Source of the DNA: an uncultured Kiritimatiellota bacterium | Lineage (GTDB): Bacteria > Verrucomicrobiota > Kiritimatiellia > RFP12 > UBA1067 | Assembly: GCA_934635385.1 (NCBI GenBank) | Contig: CAKTZI010000023.1 | Span: 1-62,098 of the forward strand | Direction of reading: 5' to 3' | DNA length: 62,098 nucleotides | In this document: piece by piece, positions 51,349 through 60,396 of the stretch | Layout of the letters: every line of letters begins with the position of its first letter | Position numbering within the stretch: position 1 is the stretch's first letter | The notes under the pieces: generated by a model | Databases searched by the model: none | Seen by the model: only the letters and a program-made list of their open reading frames with translations | What the model was told of the DNA's origin: nothing | Program-made: the position numbers and the translations under genes

Positions 51349-53877
51349 ATGAGAACACCTGTTGCGATTCTGTCCCTGGCACTCCTCTCGACCCTTGCCG
51401 CCGCCGGCGCGGAGGTCCGGCGCGTCATCCTGCCGGAGCGGCTGACGCGCGGCAACACGGGCGTCGAGCCGCTTTCGCCGATCGACTCCGCCGCGTGGCT
51501 CGCGTCGGCGGACGCGGCGCTGCCGCCGGGCGGGCTGTTCCTGCGCTTCCGCGCGACGTTCGAGGCGGACGGGGCGGCGCCGCTCAGGTTCCACGTCTCG
51601 GCGGACGAGCGCTTCGTCCTCTTGCTCGACGGCGAGGTGATCGCGCGCGGGCCGGACCGCGGCGACCCGAACCTGTGGTTCTTCCAGAGCTACGAGGCGG
51701 CTCTCGCGGCGGGACGGCACGTCCTCGACGCGGTCGTCTGGAAGCTCAACCCTGGGCAGGCCCCGAACGCGCAGCTCTCGTGGCGGCTCGGCTTCGCGCT
51801 CGCCGCCGAGGGACGCTATGACGCCGCGCTCACGACGGGGAAGGGGGCGTGGGAGGTCGGTCGCCTCGTCGGCACGCGGATGACGCGCGACAAGTATCCG
51901 ACGGGGCCCGTCGGCGCGCAGTGCGAGGTGTCGGGGACGGGTCTTCTTGCGGAGGAGCCGCTGCGCTGGGAGCGCCCGGTCGTCGTGCGCGGGCCCATCG
52001 TCGCGAACGCCGCGCGCTCGCGGCGCGTCCCCGGCTGGCTCCTCTACCCCTCGCAGCTGCCCGCGCAGGTCGCGCGGCGCGTCCGCCTCGGCGCCTTCCG
52101 GGCGGCGGACAATCAGGCGTTCGACACGAACGGCACCTGGTCGGCGGTCGCGCGCGACGTCTGCTCGAACGGCTGGTACCGCGCGTCGGCGGCCGCGCAC
52201 CCCGCCGTGCCGCGCGCGGACGCGCTCCTGCGCGAGGGGCGTCCGCTGACGGTGCCGCCGCGCACGCGCCTCCGCCTCCTCTGGGACCTCGGCGACTACT
52301 TCTGCGCCTACCCGGAGCTCGCCGTCTCGGGCGGCGCGGGCGCGCGCGTCGCCTGGGGCTGGGCCGAGGCGCTCTACACGGGCGACGCCTTCGACTGGCA
52401 CACCGTCGTCGAGGGCAAGGAGCGCAAGGGCCCGACGAGCCGGGATCGGTGGACGGACAAGTACTTCTACGGCGTCACGGACGACTTCCGCCCCGACGGC
52501 CGCGACGGCGCGCGCTTCACGACGCCGTGGTGGCGGTGCGGGCGCTGGTGTCAGCTGGAGGTCGAGACGGCGGACGCGCCGCTCACGCTCGACGCGCTGT
52601 CCCTGACGGAGACGCGCTACCCGCTGGAACCGGAGGCCTACTTTCGGTGCGACGACCCGACGGTCGCGGACGTCTGGCAGCTCTGCGTGCGCGGGCTCCA
52701 GATGTGCACGCACGAAATGCACTTCGACTGCCCGTACTACGAGCAGCAGATGTACGGCGGCGACACGCGCATCCAGATGCTTGTCACGGACGCGCTCACG
52801 TCCGACGACCGGCTGATGCGCCAGTCGTTCCGCCTTTTCGAGGTCTCTCAGCGCGACAATGGTGCGGTCTCGATGAACTACCCGACGACGTGGCTGCAGG
52901 AGTCCTCGACCTTTTCCCTCTACTGGGCGATGATGCTCGGCGACTACGCGCGGTGGCACGGCAACGCGCCGTGGCTGCGGGCGCGGATGCCGGCGGTGCG
53001 CCGCTGGCTCTCCGCCGTCGAGGCGCAGGTCGGCGCGGACGGCCTCGTGCGCGGTCTGCCGGGATGGAACTTCGTCGACTGGGTGCCCGCGTGGCCGCAG
53101 GGCGTCCCGCCGGGCGGAGAGCCGGGCGGCGAAGGCTCGTCCATTCACAACCTCCTCTGCCTGCTCGCGCTGCGGAACGCGGCGGCGGTCGAGGCGGCGC
53201 TGGGCGAGACGGAGCTCGCGGCGCGCGGGGAGCGGCGAGCGGAAAGCCTTGCGGCGGCGATTGCCCGAACGTTCTGGGACGAGGCGCGCGGGATGCTCGC
53301 CGACACGCCCGCGAAGGACTCGTTCTCCGAGCATGCGCAGAGCCTCGCGATCCTCGCCGGCGCACTGGACGCGGCGCGGGAGGACGCGGCGTTCCGGGAG
53401 CTCGTCTCCGCGCCCGACCTCGCGCGCTGCACGGTCTCGTTCTCGCACTACCTCTTCGGGGCGCTCGCACGCAAGGGGCGAACGGACATCCTCCTGAGGC
53501 GGCTCGACCTCTGGCGCGACATGGCGCGGCAGGGGCTGAAGACGCCGCTGGAGGGGCCGGGCGACGCGCGCAGCGACTGCCACGCCTGGGGCTCGCACCC
53601 CGTCTACCACCTGCTGACGGGCGTCGCGGGCATCCGTCCCGACGCGCCGGGGTTCGCGCGCGTGCGCGTCGCGCCGCAGCCGGGCGGGCTGAAGCGGATC
53701 GAGGCGGGCGTGCCGTCGCCGAGGGGTCTCGTGCGGGTCGCCCTGCGCTTCGCCGGCGGCAACGTCTCCGGCACGGTGACGCTGCCGGAGGGGCTCACGG
53801 GCGTCTTCGACTGGCAGGGCGCCGAGACGCCGCTCAGGAGCGGCGAAAACGCTTTCGGGGACGGCGAGACGCCTTGA
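51349..53877 (+). CDS. Secreted GH78-like alpha-L-rhamnosidase
   Basis: 842 residues with a signal peptide (VAILSLALLSTLAAAGA). Beta-sandwich modules (about 30-420) precede an (alpha/alpha)6 barrel with the GH78 catalytic-type motif HFDCPYYEQQMYGGDTRIQM (usually DCPQRDERLGW-TGD), EGSSIHNLLCLLALRNAA, and SDCHAWGSHPVYHLLTGVAG before a C-terminal sandwich. The motif departures leave the exact substrate open, but rhamnoside cleavage from pectin or host-type glycans is likely. Start ATG 51349 fits both the -10 spacing and the signal peptide. Confidence 0.86.
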   Translation: MRTPVAILSLALLSTLAAAGAEVRRVILPERLTRGNTGVEPLSPIDSAAWLASADAALPPGGLFLRFRATFEADGAAPLRFHVSADERFVLLLDGEVIARGPDRGDPNLWFFQSYEAALAAGRHVLDAVVWKLNPGQAPNAQLSWRLGFALAAEGRYDAALTTGKGAWEVGRLVGTRMTRDKYPTGPVGAQCEVSGTGLLAEEPLRWERPVVVRGPIVANAARSRRVPGWLLYPSQLPAQVARRVRLGAFRAADNQAFDTNGTWSAVARDVCSNGWYRASAAAHPAVPRADALLREGRPLTVPPRTRLRLLWDLGDYFCAYPELAVSGGAGARVAWGWAEALYTGDAFDWHTVVEGKERKGPTSRDRWTDKYFYGVTDDFRPDGRDGARFTTPWWRCGRWCQLEVETADAPLTLDALSLTETRYPLEPEAYFRCDDPTVADVWQLCVRGLQMCTHEMHFDCPYYEQQMYGGDTRIQMLVTDALTSDDRLMRQSFRLFEVSQRDNGAVSMNYPTTWLQESSTFSLYWAMMLGDYARWHGNAPWLRARMPAVRRWLSAVEAQVGADGLVRGLPGWNFVDWVPAWPQGVPPGGEPGGEGSSIHNLLCLLALRNAAAVEAALGETELAARGERRAESLAAAIARTFWDEARGMLADTPAKDSFSEHAQSLAILAGALDAAREDAAFRELVSAPDLARCTVSFSHYLFGALARKGRTDILLRRLDLWRDMARQGLKTPLEGPGDARSDCHAWGSHPVYHLLTGVAGIRPDAPGFARVRVAPQPGGLKRIEAGVPSPRGLVRVALRFAGGNVSGTVTLPEGLTGVFDWQGAETPLRSGENAFGDGETP

Positions 53878-53952
53878 CGACCGCCTGTATTTCCTAAAAG
53901 TGGGACAAGTTCTGAGCAAGGGCGAGCGTGTTTGCTAAAGCCCTCACCAACA

Positions 53953-53961
53953 TGATATAAT
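53953..53961 (+). promoter_or_regulatory. Extended -10 promoter TGATATAAT
   Basis: Ends 7 bp before ATG 53969, so the short leader peptide is expected to start at the mRNA end. Confidence 0.65.
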
Positions 53962-53968
53962 TCCGACA

Positions 53969-54070
53969 ATGAAAATGTTTGTGGCGAGTTTACTTCTCTC
54001 TTTGGCGGCGTTTGGCGTCGCCGTCCCGCCGCTGACGTTTGACGCTGCCGTCCTTTGGGAGATTCGGTGA
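53969..54070 (+). CDS. 33-residue signal-peptide-like leader ORF
   Basis: MKMFVASLLLSLAAFGVAVP, a signal peptide, then PLTFDAAVLWEIR and a stop. Its TGA overlaps the ATG of the next frame (TGATG), which suggests coupled translation. It may be a real short secreted peptide or the split start of the following surface gene. Confidence 0.5.
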   Translation: MKMFVASLLLSLAAFGVAVPPLTFDAAVLWEIR

Positions 54071-54278
54071 TGGTCGCGCCTGTCTTCCGAGATCAGGCTT
54101 TCGTCTGGGCTTGTATCGCCCTCATGGGCGGGTGCGCTCTTGCGGCTCTCATGCTTCGGCAGAGAAAGTTTTTGCTGGGGCTTTCGGAACGATTCGTTAG
54201 GTTGCCGCCGTCCGCCAAGGCCGTCATCGTGACGGCGGTTGTCGTCGCGACGGTCTTTGCGCAGAAGCCGGGGAATGT

Positions 54279-54476
54279 AGCCACGAATCTTCACGAATCG
54301 GTACAGGTGGAACAGGTTGATACGGCTCACACGGAGGCACGGAGCCACGGAGAGAGCGAGGAATGGGTGTCCACGAACCTTCGCGAATCGGCACAAATTG
54401 AAATCCGTGATAATCCGTGCCAATCCATGGACAAGGATTCGCCTGAACTCCGTGCCTCCGTATCTCAGTGTGAGAA
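54279..54476. repeat. ACGGAGGCACGGAG inverted repeat block with CACGAATC direct repeats
   Basis: Left arm CTCACACGGAGGCACGGAGC (54327-54346), right arm CTCCGTGCCTCCGTATCTC (54449-54467). Between and before them CCACGAATCTTCACGAATCG and CCACGAACCTTCGCGAATCG recur, plus AATCCGTGATAATCCGTGCC. Confidence 0.8.
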
Positions 54477-54639
54477 AATTGTCTCGTCCAGCGACGTGGT
54501 GCGCGGCTATCGTCTCGAAACGGTGCGGACGAACGCAGCCGACTTCAGCAAGAGGCCAACAAACGCGCGACTTGTCGGCACGTGGCACCTCACCGACGCC
54601 TACAGGGGGAGGGTCAAGGTTGAACTGCCGCGTTCGCCG

Positions 54640-54898
54640 CACTTCTCCACCTTTCCACTTTTCACCCCTCCACCTCCTGCTGGGCGCACACGTGGGGCAA
54701 GGTACTCCCGCAGCTGCGAAACGCGTCGAACGAGATCATCGTCATCGGCACGCCCATGTTCGCGCGGCACGACCAATCCTACCTCTGGACGGCGGCGACC
54801 GCGAACGGCTCTGTTCTGCTGACGTGGGAGAACTTCTTTCTCGGAAACCCATACGAAGGTGGAAAGGTGCCGAGTGGGAATGTGGAAAAGTGCGAGGA
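54640..54898. repeat. CCACCTTTCCACTTTTC and complementary arms flanking 180 bp
   Basis: The arm at 54640-54676 (CACTTCTCCACCTTTCCAC) is complemented by 54855-54898 (GGTGGAAAGG, GTGGAAAAGTGCG). Each arm coincides with a change of sensible reading frame. Confidence 0.7.
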
Positions 54899-55060
54899 GG
54901 CGTCCGCAAGACGTACCGCGTGACGTGCCCGATGCCGTTCGAGGTCGCCGGCAAGTCAAGCGACGACATCGAGGAGGCATGGGAGGAGGTCGGGAGGGCA
55001 TTGTGGCTCCACTGGCCGGTTTCGATTCGTTCACACGGAACATCCGAGCAGAGGAGCATT

Positions 55061-55138
55061 TCTCACACGGAGACACGGAGGCACGGAGCCGTCCAAGCCC
55101 ACGGGCCCATTCTCCGTGTCTCCGTGCCTCCGTGTGAG
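55061..55138. repeat. ACGGAGACACGGAGGCACGG inverted repeat
   Basis: A 28-bp arm (55061-55088) and its near-perfect complement (55111-55138) around a 22-bp centre, inside the broken Cys-rich gene. Confidence 0.85.
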
Positions 55139-56617
55139 CCTTCTCTGAGTGCGTTGTTGCTGTCTTCGGCTTTCCAAACATTCTCCAAACCGTCCAAATC
55201 TTTCACGATGCAGGTATCCCCCTTTGGCCTTGGAGGGGCGTTCACGTGGACGAACGTCTGCTGCCGCGTCTCCGGCAGCGGCTACACGTTCTCAATCACG
55301 TGCGGCGACGGCTGCTCCTGCGGCGGCTGTTCCGCGACGGGCTACCTCGAATACGAGGGCTACCGCCTCCCGGCCTACGGCGGCTTCTGCGGCTGCAGCG
55401 GCAGCGTTGACCACCCCGGCGGCGAAGAGGACCCCGACGAGTGGCCGCCCCTGCCGGGCGCGTCGGCGACGTTCTCGAAGCGCGTCGTCTTCTTCGAGGA
55501 CGAGTACGAGGACGCGCCGGGCGAGACCGTCCCGTGGCGGTCGACCGAGACGGAACTCGACTGCTGGGCGTACGGCGGCACGCGCGGCGGGCACGTCCGC
55601 ATCGAGATTGCGGGCGCGGACGGCCTCGTGCCCTACGGCGGACGCCCCCTGCCGTTCGAGCAGGATCTTAAGCCGGGCGAGGAGGTCGCGTTCAAGACCA
55701 CCTACCGCGCCGTCCGTCCGAGCGGCGGCAAGGACGACATCGTCGTCACGGCGACGTTCACGGAGAACGAGACGGGCTGGACGGAGACGACCGTCGACAA
55801 GGCGACGGCGGTGAGGGTGGAACTTGAGACAGTCGCTTCGGTTCCAGAAAACAGAACACGACAAATTTATGGTGTTGGCGAACGTGTCTACTGCCGGAAT
55901 ACGCCAGACGTGCCCTGCAAATGGACAGTCGCCTATCCTGCTGAAATCGGAGAGTCTTTTGGCGTCTGTATGCTGCAATGCCCATTCATCATGGCCTCTC
56001 TTGACTTAACTGTCACGTTGGACGGTTGCACGTATACCCCCACTACACGTCTTGCCGAGCCATCGGCCATTGTCTGTCCGAATGCGGTAGCGCTTGACTT
56101 CGGATTTCCCACAGGTCACGCCGGGGGAGTAGGCCTGAGGCTGGAACTTTACGTTTCCCCTGGCAGCGTTTCATTTTCGGGCCTTGCAATGCAAGAGATT
56201 CCTACGAACGGAACGCATGATGGTTATTTCAGCAGCCATGTTTTCACAAACATCTGGAACCATACCAAGGACAGGAAGGTGGGGAAATGGAAAGCCATAG
56301 CGCCCGACAACTTCTACATGACGGACGATGCCTGTCTAGGCGATGAAATGCCACGGTTTCGCTTGGACGGAGCAATTGATGACGGCGAAGACGGCACTTG
56401 GTCGGACGGATGCATTGTCTGGCCGATTCCCATGGGGTGGCAAAGTCGAGATGCCTGCGACACGGACTTGCCGGTGCTGAAACGAACGGGGCGTTCCTAC
56501 GCGCAAGTGTTCAAGATTGATTCGGATGGAACAACATCTGTAGAGAAGCATGGATTTGAAGCTGTTCGTGGCACAAACACGATCATTAGGCTTCTGAAGA
56601 GAAATGGAGAATGAACA

Positions 56618-57253
56618 ATGAGACAGTTGTTTCTGCTTTTGGCCGTTGCCGTGCAAGTGGCGTCTTTCCTTTGCGGGTGCGGCACTTCAGAACAGGACGT
56701 TGCCGGATGTCGTCGCGTCAAGGACATCATTTCATACGTTGCCAATGAAGGGAACGCCATACGTGACACACAAATAACCCGTCAGTTTACGGAAGCCTTG
56801 AGTTCTATTCAGGATCGTGCCGTGAGATCCCGATTCTTGTGCGAATATGCATCGGCCATTCTGGCGAGACTGCCACGCATGAGGCGTGTGCGCGGATATC
56901 TGACTGGTGCAGACCCGAATTTCTGGTTGGCCATGAATTGCTGTGATGAAATGAGGAAAGCCGGTTTTCAGGCCGCTGACAGTCTGGATGTCCCCTTTTC
57001 GGTTCTAAAGGTGGTGTGCGACAAAATCCTGCTTGTGGAGTCCGGTGCCGAAGTGAACGGTGAAGATTGGAGCGAACGGGAACGCCGTTCAGATCTCCGT
57101 GGCCTTGCCATGCTGGTGAGCCAATGGATAGAAGCCCTTGACACGATAGTCCTTCGAGGAAAAGCCTGGACTGTCCCGTCGGATGTGAAATCCGAATACC
57201 TCAAACGGCTATCGGAGTATTCGGCCATTGTTCAGCGTGTGTTGAAACAATGA
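56618..57253 (+). CDS. Putative lipoprotein, function unknown
   Basis: 211 residues. MRQLFLLLAVAVQVASFLCG ends in a lipobox-like LCGC, giving an acylated Cys near residue 21. The mature part is mainly helical (FTEALSSIQDRAVRSRFLCE, LAMLVSQWIEALDTIVLRG) with no family recognised. Lower GC than the neighbourhood suggests a different origin. It starts 3 bp after the Cys-rich gene stop, so they are probably one unit. Confidence 0.75.
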   Translation: MRQLFLLLAVAVQVASFLCGCGTSEQDVAGCRRVKDIISYVANEGNAIRDTQITRQFTEALSSIQDRAVRSRFLCEYASAILARLPRMRRVRGYLTGADPNFWLAMNCCDEMRKAGFQAADSLDVPFSVLKVVCDKILLVESGAEVNGEDWSERERRSDLRGLAMLVSQWIEALDTIVLRGKAWTVPSDVKSEYLKRLSEYSAIVQRVLKQ

Positions 57254-57369
57254 AACGAATCTTGTTTGCTGAGAATTCTTGTCCAAACGATATCGACAAG
57301 ATGGACGCGATTCAGGCGAAGTTCGAGAAGCTGATCGGTCGTCCCGTCGCCTCAAAAGGGAGAATATGA
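57250..57369 (+). CDS. Possible 39-residue peptide
   Basis: ATG 57250 overlaps the lipoprotein stop (ATGA) and the frame ends at 57369 overlapping the next ATG. The product, MKRILFAENSCPNDIDKMDA then IQAKFEKLIGRPVASKGRI, is not recognised. It could be a relic of a longer gene. Confidence 0.3.
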   Translation: MKRILFAENSCPNDIDKMDAIQAKFEKLIGRPVASKGRI

Positions 57370-57524
57370 ATCTCGCGCTGTTCTTCGAAGGGACGGGGCA
57401 GGGCGTTCGCGGCAAGAAAACGAACGTTTCGCTCGTCAACGCCGAGACGTGTCCCGAATTCGTGACGGGGCCCGGCACGCTGGAGGCGGTGTCCGACAGC
57501 GGCGCGCTCCTCATTGTCCGCTGA
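57366..57524 (+). pseudogene. C-terminal remnant of a surface protein
   Basis: 52 codons from ATG 57366: MNLALFFEGTGQGVRGKKTN to GTLEAVSDSGALLIVR. It has no signal peptide and looks like the last beta strands and Arg-terminal tail of a larger surface protein. Confidence 0.5.
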
Positions 57525-57533
57525 CGGGGGTTT

Positions 57534-57542
57534 TGGTATTCT
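57534..57542 (+). promoter_or_regulatory. Extended -10 promoter TGGTATTCT
   Basis: TTTTGGTATTCT ends 6 bp before ATG 57549; leaderless start likely. Confidence 0.6.
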
Positions 57543-57548
57543 ATGTCC

Positions 57549-60314
57549 ATGAGCATGAATCGAATCGTGATGACGCTGGCGGCGGCTTTGGCCTTCCTGT
57601 CCGGCGCGGCGGCGGCGGACGTGTCGATCCGCCCCGGCTTCCGCATCAGCTGCGACGCGACGTTCCGGACGCCGCCGCGCGGCGAGACGGCGATCCTCGT
57701 CAAGAACCGCGAGTACCTGCTGCGCTACGACCGCAAGGAGGGCGAGGTCGGCGCGTTCGGCTTCTGGGTGTGGCTCGACGGCGGCTGGGAGCCGCGCGCC
57801 GCCGTCACGGCGAGCGTCGAGACGGGGCGCGTCTACCGCCTCGCCGGACGCTGGGACGGACGCACCGTCGCGCTGGCCGTCGATGGCCAGGAGAGCGTCG
57901 CGCGGCCAAGGCGCGGACGGTGCGCGGCGAATCCGGCGTCGCGCCTCGTGCGCGGCACGTCGGGGCGCGTGGACGTCACGAACGTCGTGATCCAGAACGC
58001 GCGACAGGACATTGTTGAATTCGGTCTCTTCCGGACGCGCGAGCTGATGCCGCGCGTCGGGCGGCCGGCGACGCTGCGCGGCGTCCTCTGCAACATCGGC
58101 GAGGTGATCGGCCCCTGCACGGTCACGGCCCGGGCGCGCGGCGGCGCGACGGTCGCGCCGGAGACGGTCGCGCTGTCCGCGTTGGCGGCGGCGAGCGAGA
58201 CACCGTTGGCATGGACGGTTGCCGCTGACGCGGACGGCTTCGCGTTCCTCGACTTCACCGTGCGGCGCGTGGGCGCGATGACAAATGCTGCCCCGCTCTG
58301 CCGTGCGTCGAAGCGCGTCGTCTTCATGCCGGAGCGAGAGCCGGCCCTGACGGCGAAAGCGTGGACGCCGCCGATTCGGGAGACGCGCGCGTTTTACGTT
58401 GATGCGGACACGGGCGACGACGCGCGCGACGGCCTGATGCCGCAGACGGCGTGGCGCACGTTCCGCAACCTGAAGGGGCGCGTCCTGGGGCCGGGCGAAC
58501 GTCTGCTCCTGAAGCGCGGGTGCGTCTTCCGCGACGAGCTCAACGTCTCCGCCGCCGGCGCGCCGGACAGCTGGGCGGAGATCGGGGCGTATGGCGAAGG
58601 GGGACGTCCGCAGATTCGGCGGACGCGCCACCTCCGCGAGCGCTGCGTCTACGTGCCGCGCGCGGCGTACCTCGCCGTGCGCGACCTCATCGTCTGCAAC
58701 GCGGGCAGCGGCCTCGTGGTCGTCGGCGGGACGCCGGCGCGCGGGAACGTCCTCGTCGAGCGCTGTCTCGCGCACCACATCGAGGGCGGCTACCGCATCA
58801 ACGCGCATGGCATCCCCGAATGGCGGGACGTCGAGCCGGAGGGCGGGCGTGGACACGCATCGGCACTGGCCGTCTTCGGCGCGAAGGACGTCGTGATGCG
58901 CGACTGCGAGTCGTACCAGTGTTCAAGCGGCTTTCGGGTCAGCGGCACGGACACGTTCGTGAACCGCATGTTCTGCCACGACAATTACGCGCCCAACACC
59001 TCGCCGCATCCGTACAACGTCGCGAGCCGGTCGTGGATGACGGACTGCGTGTTCGACGCCTCTGGCTACCATGCCTCGGCCGGCACGATGGGGATTATGC
59101 TTGCCGGAAACGACGGCCTCGTCATTCGCGGCTGTCACTTCCTGAACCAGCCGGACGCCGGTTCGCCGGATCAGGGCGGCATCGACTTCGAGGCGCAGGG
59201 CGAGAACTGCCTCGTCGACCGCTGCACGTTCCGCAACAACGCGGGCGCGGCCATCGAGGTGCTCGGCCTGCACCGTCCGCAGACGCGCAACGTGGAGATT
59301 CGCGGCTGCAAGTTCGACCGCAACAACTGGGCACGCAAGAACGGGCCGGCCGAGATCCAGGTCTGGGGCCATCCGACGACGCCCGCCGACGTCGCCTGCT
59401 CGAACGGGCGCATCGCGGACAACGGTTCCGTGCTGCTGCCGGGCGTGCCGTTCTACGTGAACGAGACGCGCTCGACGAACGACTGGACGCTCACGGGCAA
59501 TCGCACGTTCGATTTCGCGGAAGACCTCGACGCGGCGTTTCCCTACCCAGAGCCGCCGTCGGTGACGGCATGCGGCGAGGTTTGGACGGACAGTCCGACG
59601 GTCGCGCTTTCGGCGACGGTCGGCGATCCGAAGGCCACCGTGCGGTGGGAGCCGATCGAAGGGGCGGGCGGCATCGTCTTCGCGAATGCCGCCGCCGCGC
59701 GCACAAGGGCGACGTTTCCCGGTGCGGGCGACTGGCGCCTGAACGTGACGGCGGACAACGGGACGCTCTGGCGCACGGCGCGGACGGCGGTGCACGTTCT
59801 GCCGTCCGGCGCACAGACCTTCGGCGCGTGGGACTTCGCACGTACTCTCGATGCGCAGGGCTGGACGGCCGAGGCGACCGGCATGGACTACGAATTTCTG
59901 CCCGCGAAGGACTCGTTCTGGAGCACGGAGTCCTTCCCCGTGGCGCTCGTGTGCGGCGACTACTACGTCATCGCCGTGAAGGGGAGCGCCGAGGCCGCGC
60001 TCGTCTCGCCGCGCGGCCGCCATCTGGGCGTGTCCTTCAGCGCGACGCGCGCGAACGCCCTGCGCATCCGGATGCAGAACCACACCTCGTCACGGCGCAT
60101 GCGCGTCTGGTGGCAGACGGCGCGGCAACCGACGTGGGAACGCGCGCGCAGCGTCGCCTTTGATGTCGTGCCCATGGACGGTGACGATCGCGTCTACACC
60201 GTGTCGATGCCGGCGGTCGGCGCGGTCAAGCAACTGAAGATCGCGTTCGCGGACGGCGAGCCGGCCACGGGCACGGTGCGCCTCGACTACATCTGGGCCG
60301 GACGTCTGCCGTGA
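57549..60314 (+). CDS. Secreted multidomain right-handed beta-helix protein
   Basis: 921 residues from ATG 57549. A signal peptide (RIVMTLAAALAFLSGAAAA) precedes a LamG-like domain (about 25-130), an Ig-like region (about 170-260), and a long beta-helix opened by RAFYVDADTGDDARDGLMPQ, the standard start of secreted parallel beta-helix lyases/hydrolases. Rungs such as NVLVERCLAHHIEGGYRINA and CLVDRCTFRNNAGAAIEVLG follow. Two C-terminal beta-sandwich domains complete it. It is not a close paralogue of the two other beta-helix proteins. Confidence 0.83.
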   Translation: MSMNRIVMTLAAALAFLSGAAAADVSIRPGFRISCDATFRTPPRGETAILVKNREYLLRYDRKEGEVGAFGFWVWLDGGWEPRAAVTASVETGRVYRLAGRWDGRTVALAVDGQESVARPRRGRCAANPASRLVRGTSGRVDVTNVVIQNARQDIVEFGLFRTRELMPRVGRPATLRGVLCNIGEVIGPCTVTARARGGATVAPETVALSALAAASETPLAWTVAADADGFAFLDFTVRRVGAMTNAAPLCRASKRVVFMPEREPALTAKAWTPPIRETRAFYVDADTGDDARDGLMPQTAWRTFRNLKGRVLGPGERLLLKRGCVFRDELNVSAAGAPDSWAEIGAYGEGGRPQIRRTRHLRERCVYVPRAAYLAVRDLIVCNAGSGLVVVGGTPARGNVLVERCLAHHIEGGYRINAHGIPEWRDVEPEGGRGHASALAVFGAKDVVMRDCESYQCSSGFRVSGTDTFVNRMFCHDNYAPNTSPHPYNVASRSWMTDCVFDASGYHASAGTMGIMLAGNDGLVIRGCHFLNQPDAGSPDQGGIDFEAQGENCLVDRCTFRNNAGAAIEVLGLHRPQTRNVEIRGCKFDRNNWARKNGPAEIQVWGHPTTPADVACSNGRIADNGSVLLPGVPFYVNETRSTNDWTLTGNRTFDFAEDLDAAFPYPEPPSVTACGEVWTDSPTVALSATVGDPKATVRWEPIEGAGGIVFANAAAARTRATFPGAGDWRLNVTADNGTLWRTARTAVHVLPSGAQTFGAWDFARTLDAQGWTAEATGMDYEFLPAKDSFWSTESFPVALVCGDYYVIAVKGSAEAALVSPRGRHLGVSFSATRANALRIRMQNHTSSRRMRVWWQTARQPTWERARSVAFDVVPMDGDDRVYTVSMPAVGAVKQLKIAFADGEPATGTVRLDYIWAGRLP

Positions 60315-60360
60315 GCGGTGTCGGGCTTGGCGTCGTGTGGAACAGGGCGCGGACGTTTTT

Positions 60361-60369
60361 TGGTATAAT
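60361..60369 (+). promoter_or_regulatory. Extended -10 promoter TGGTATAAT of the phosphoesterase gene
   Basis: TTTTTTGGTATAAT is followed by a 27-nt leader with AAAGGAG before ATG 60397. Confidence 0.8.
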
Positions 60370-60396
60370 GCCACGAGTACCAAAGGAGAACTTGAC

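Larger units (their letters stand above)
54070..56614 (+). pseudogene. Cys-rich surface protein gene broken by repeat inserts
   Basis: Sensible sequence moves through all three frames. Frame 1 (54070 to about 54640) gives MVAPVFRDQAFVWACIALMG, a membrane helix, and RLVGTWHLTDAYRGRVKVEL. Frame 3 (about 54680-54875) gives TWGKVLPQLRNASNEIIVIG and LLTWENFFLGNPYEGG. Frame 2 (about 54880-56614) gives VTCPMPFEVAGK, then FTWTNVCCRVSGSGYTFSIT with a Cys-rich segment, ATFSKRVVFFEDEYEDAPGE, and RPLPFEQDLKPGEEVAFKTT. The switches fall on repeat blocks at 54640-54676 and 54855-54898. Two further blocks (54279-54476, 55061-55138) are nearly in frame. The last 700 bp have lower GC. Confidence 0.72.
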
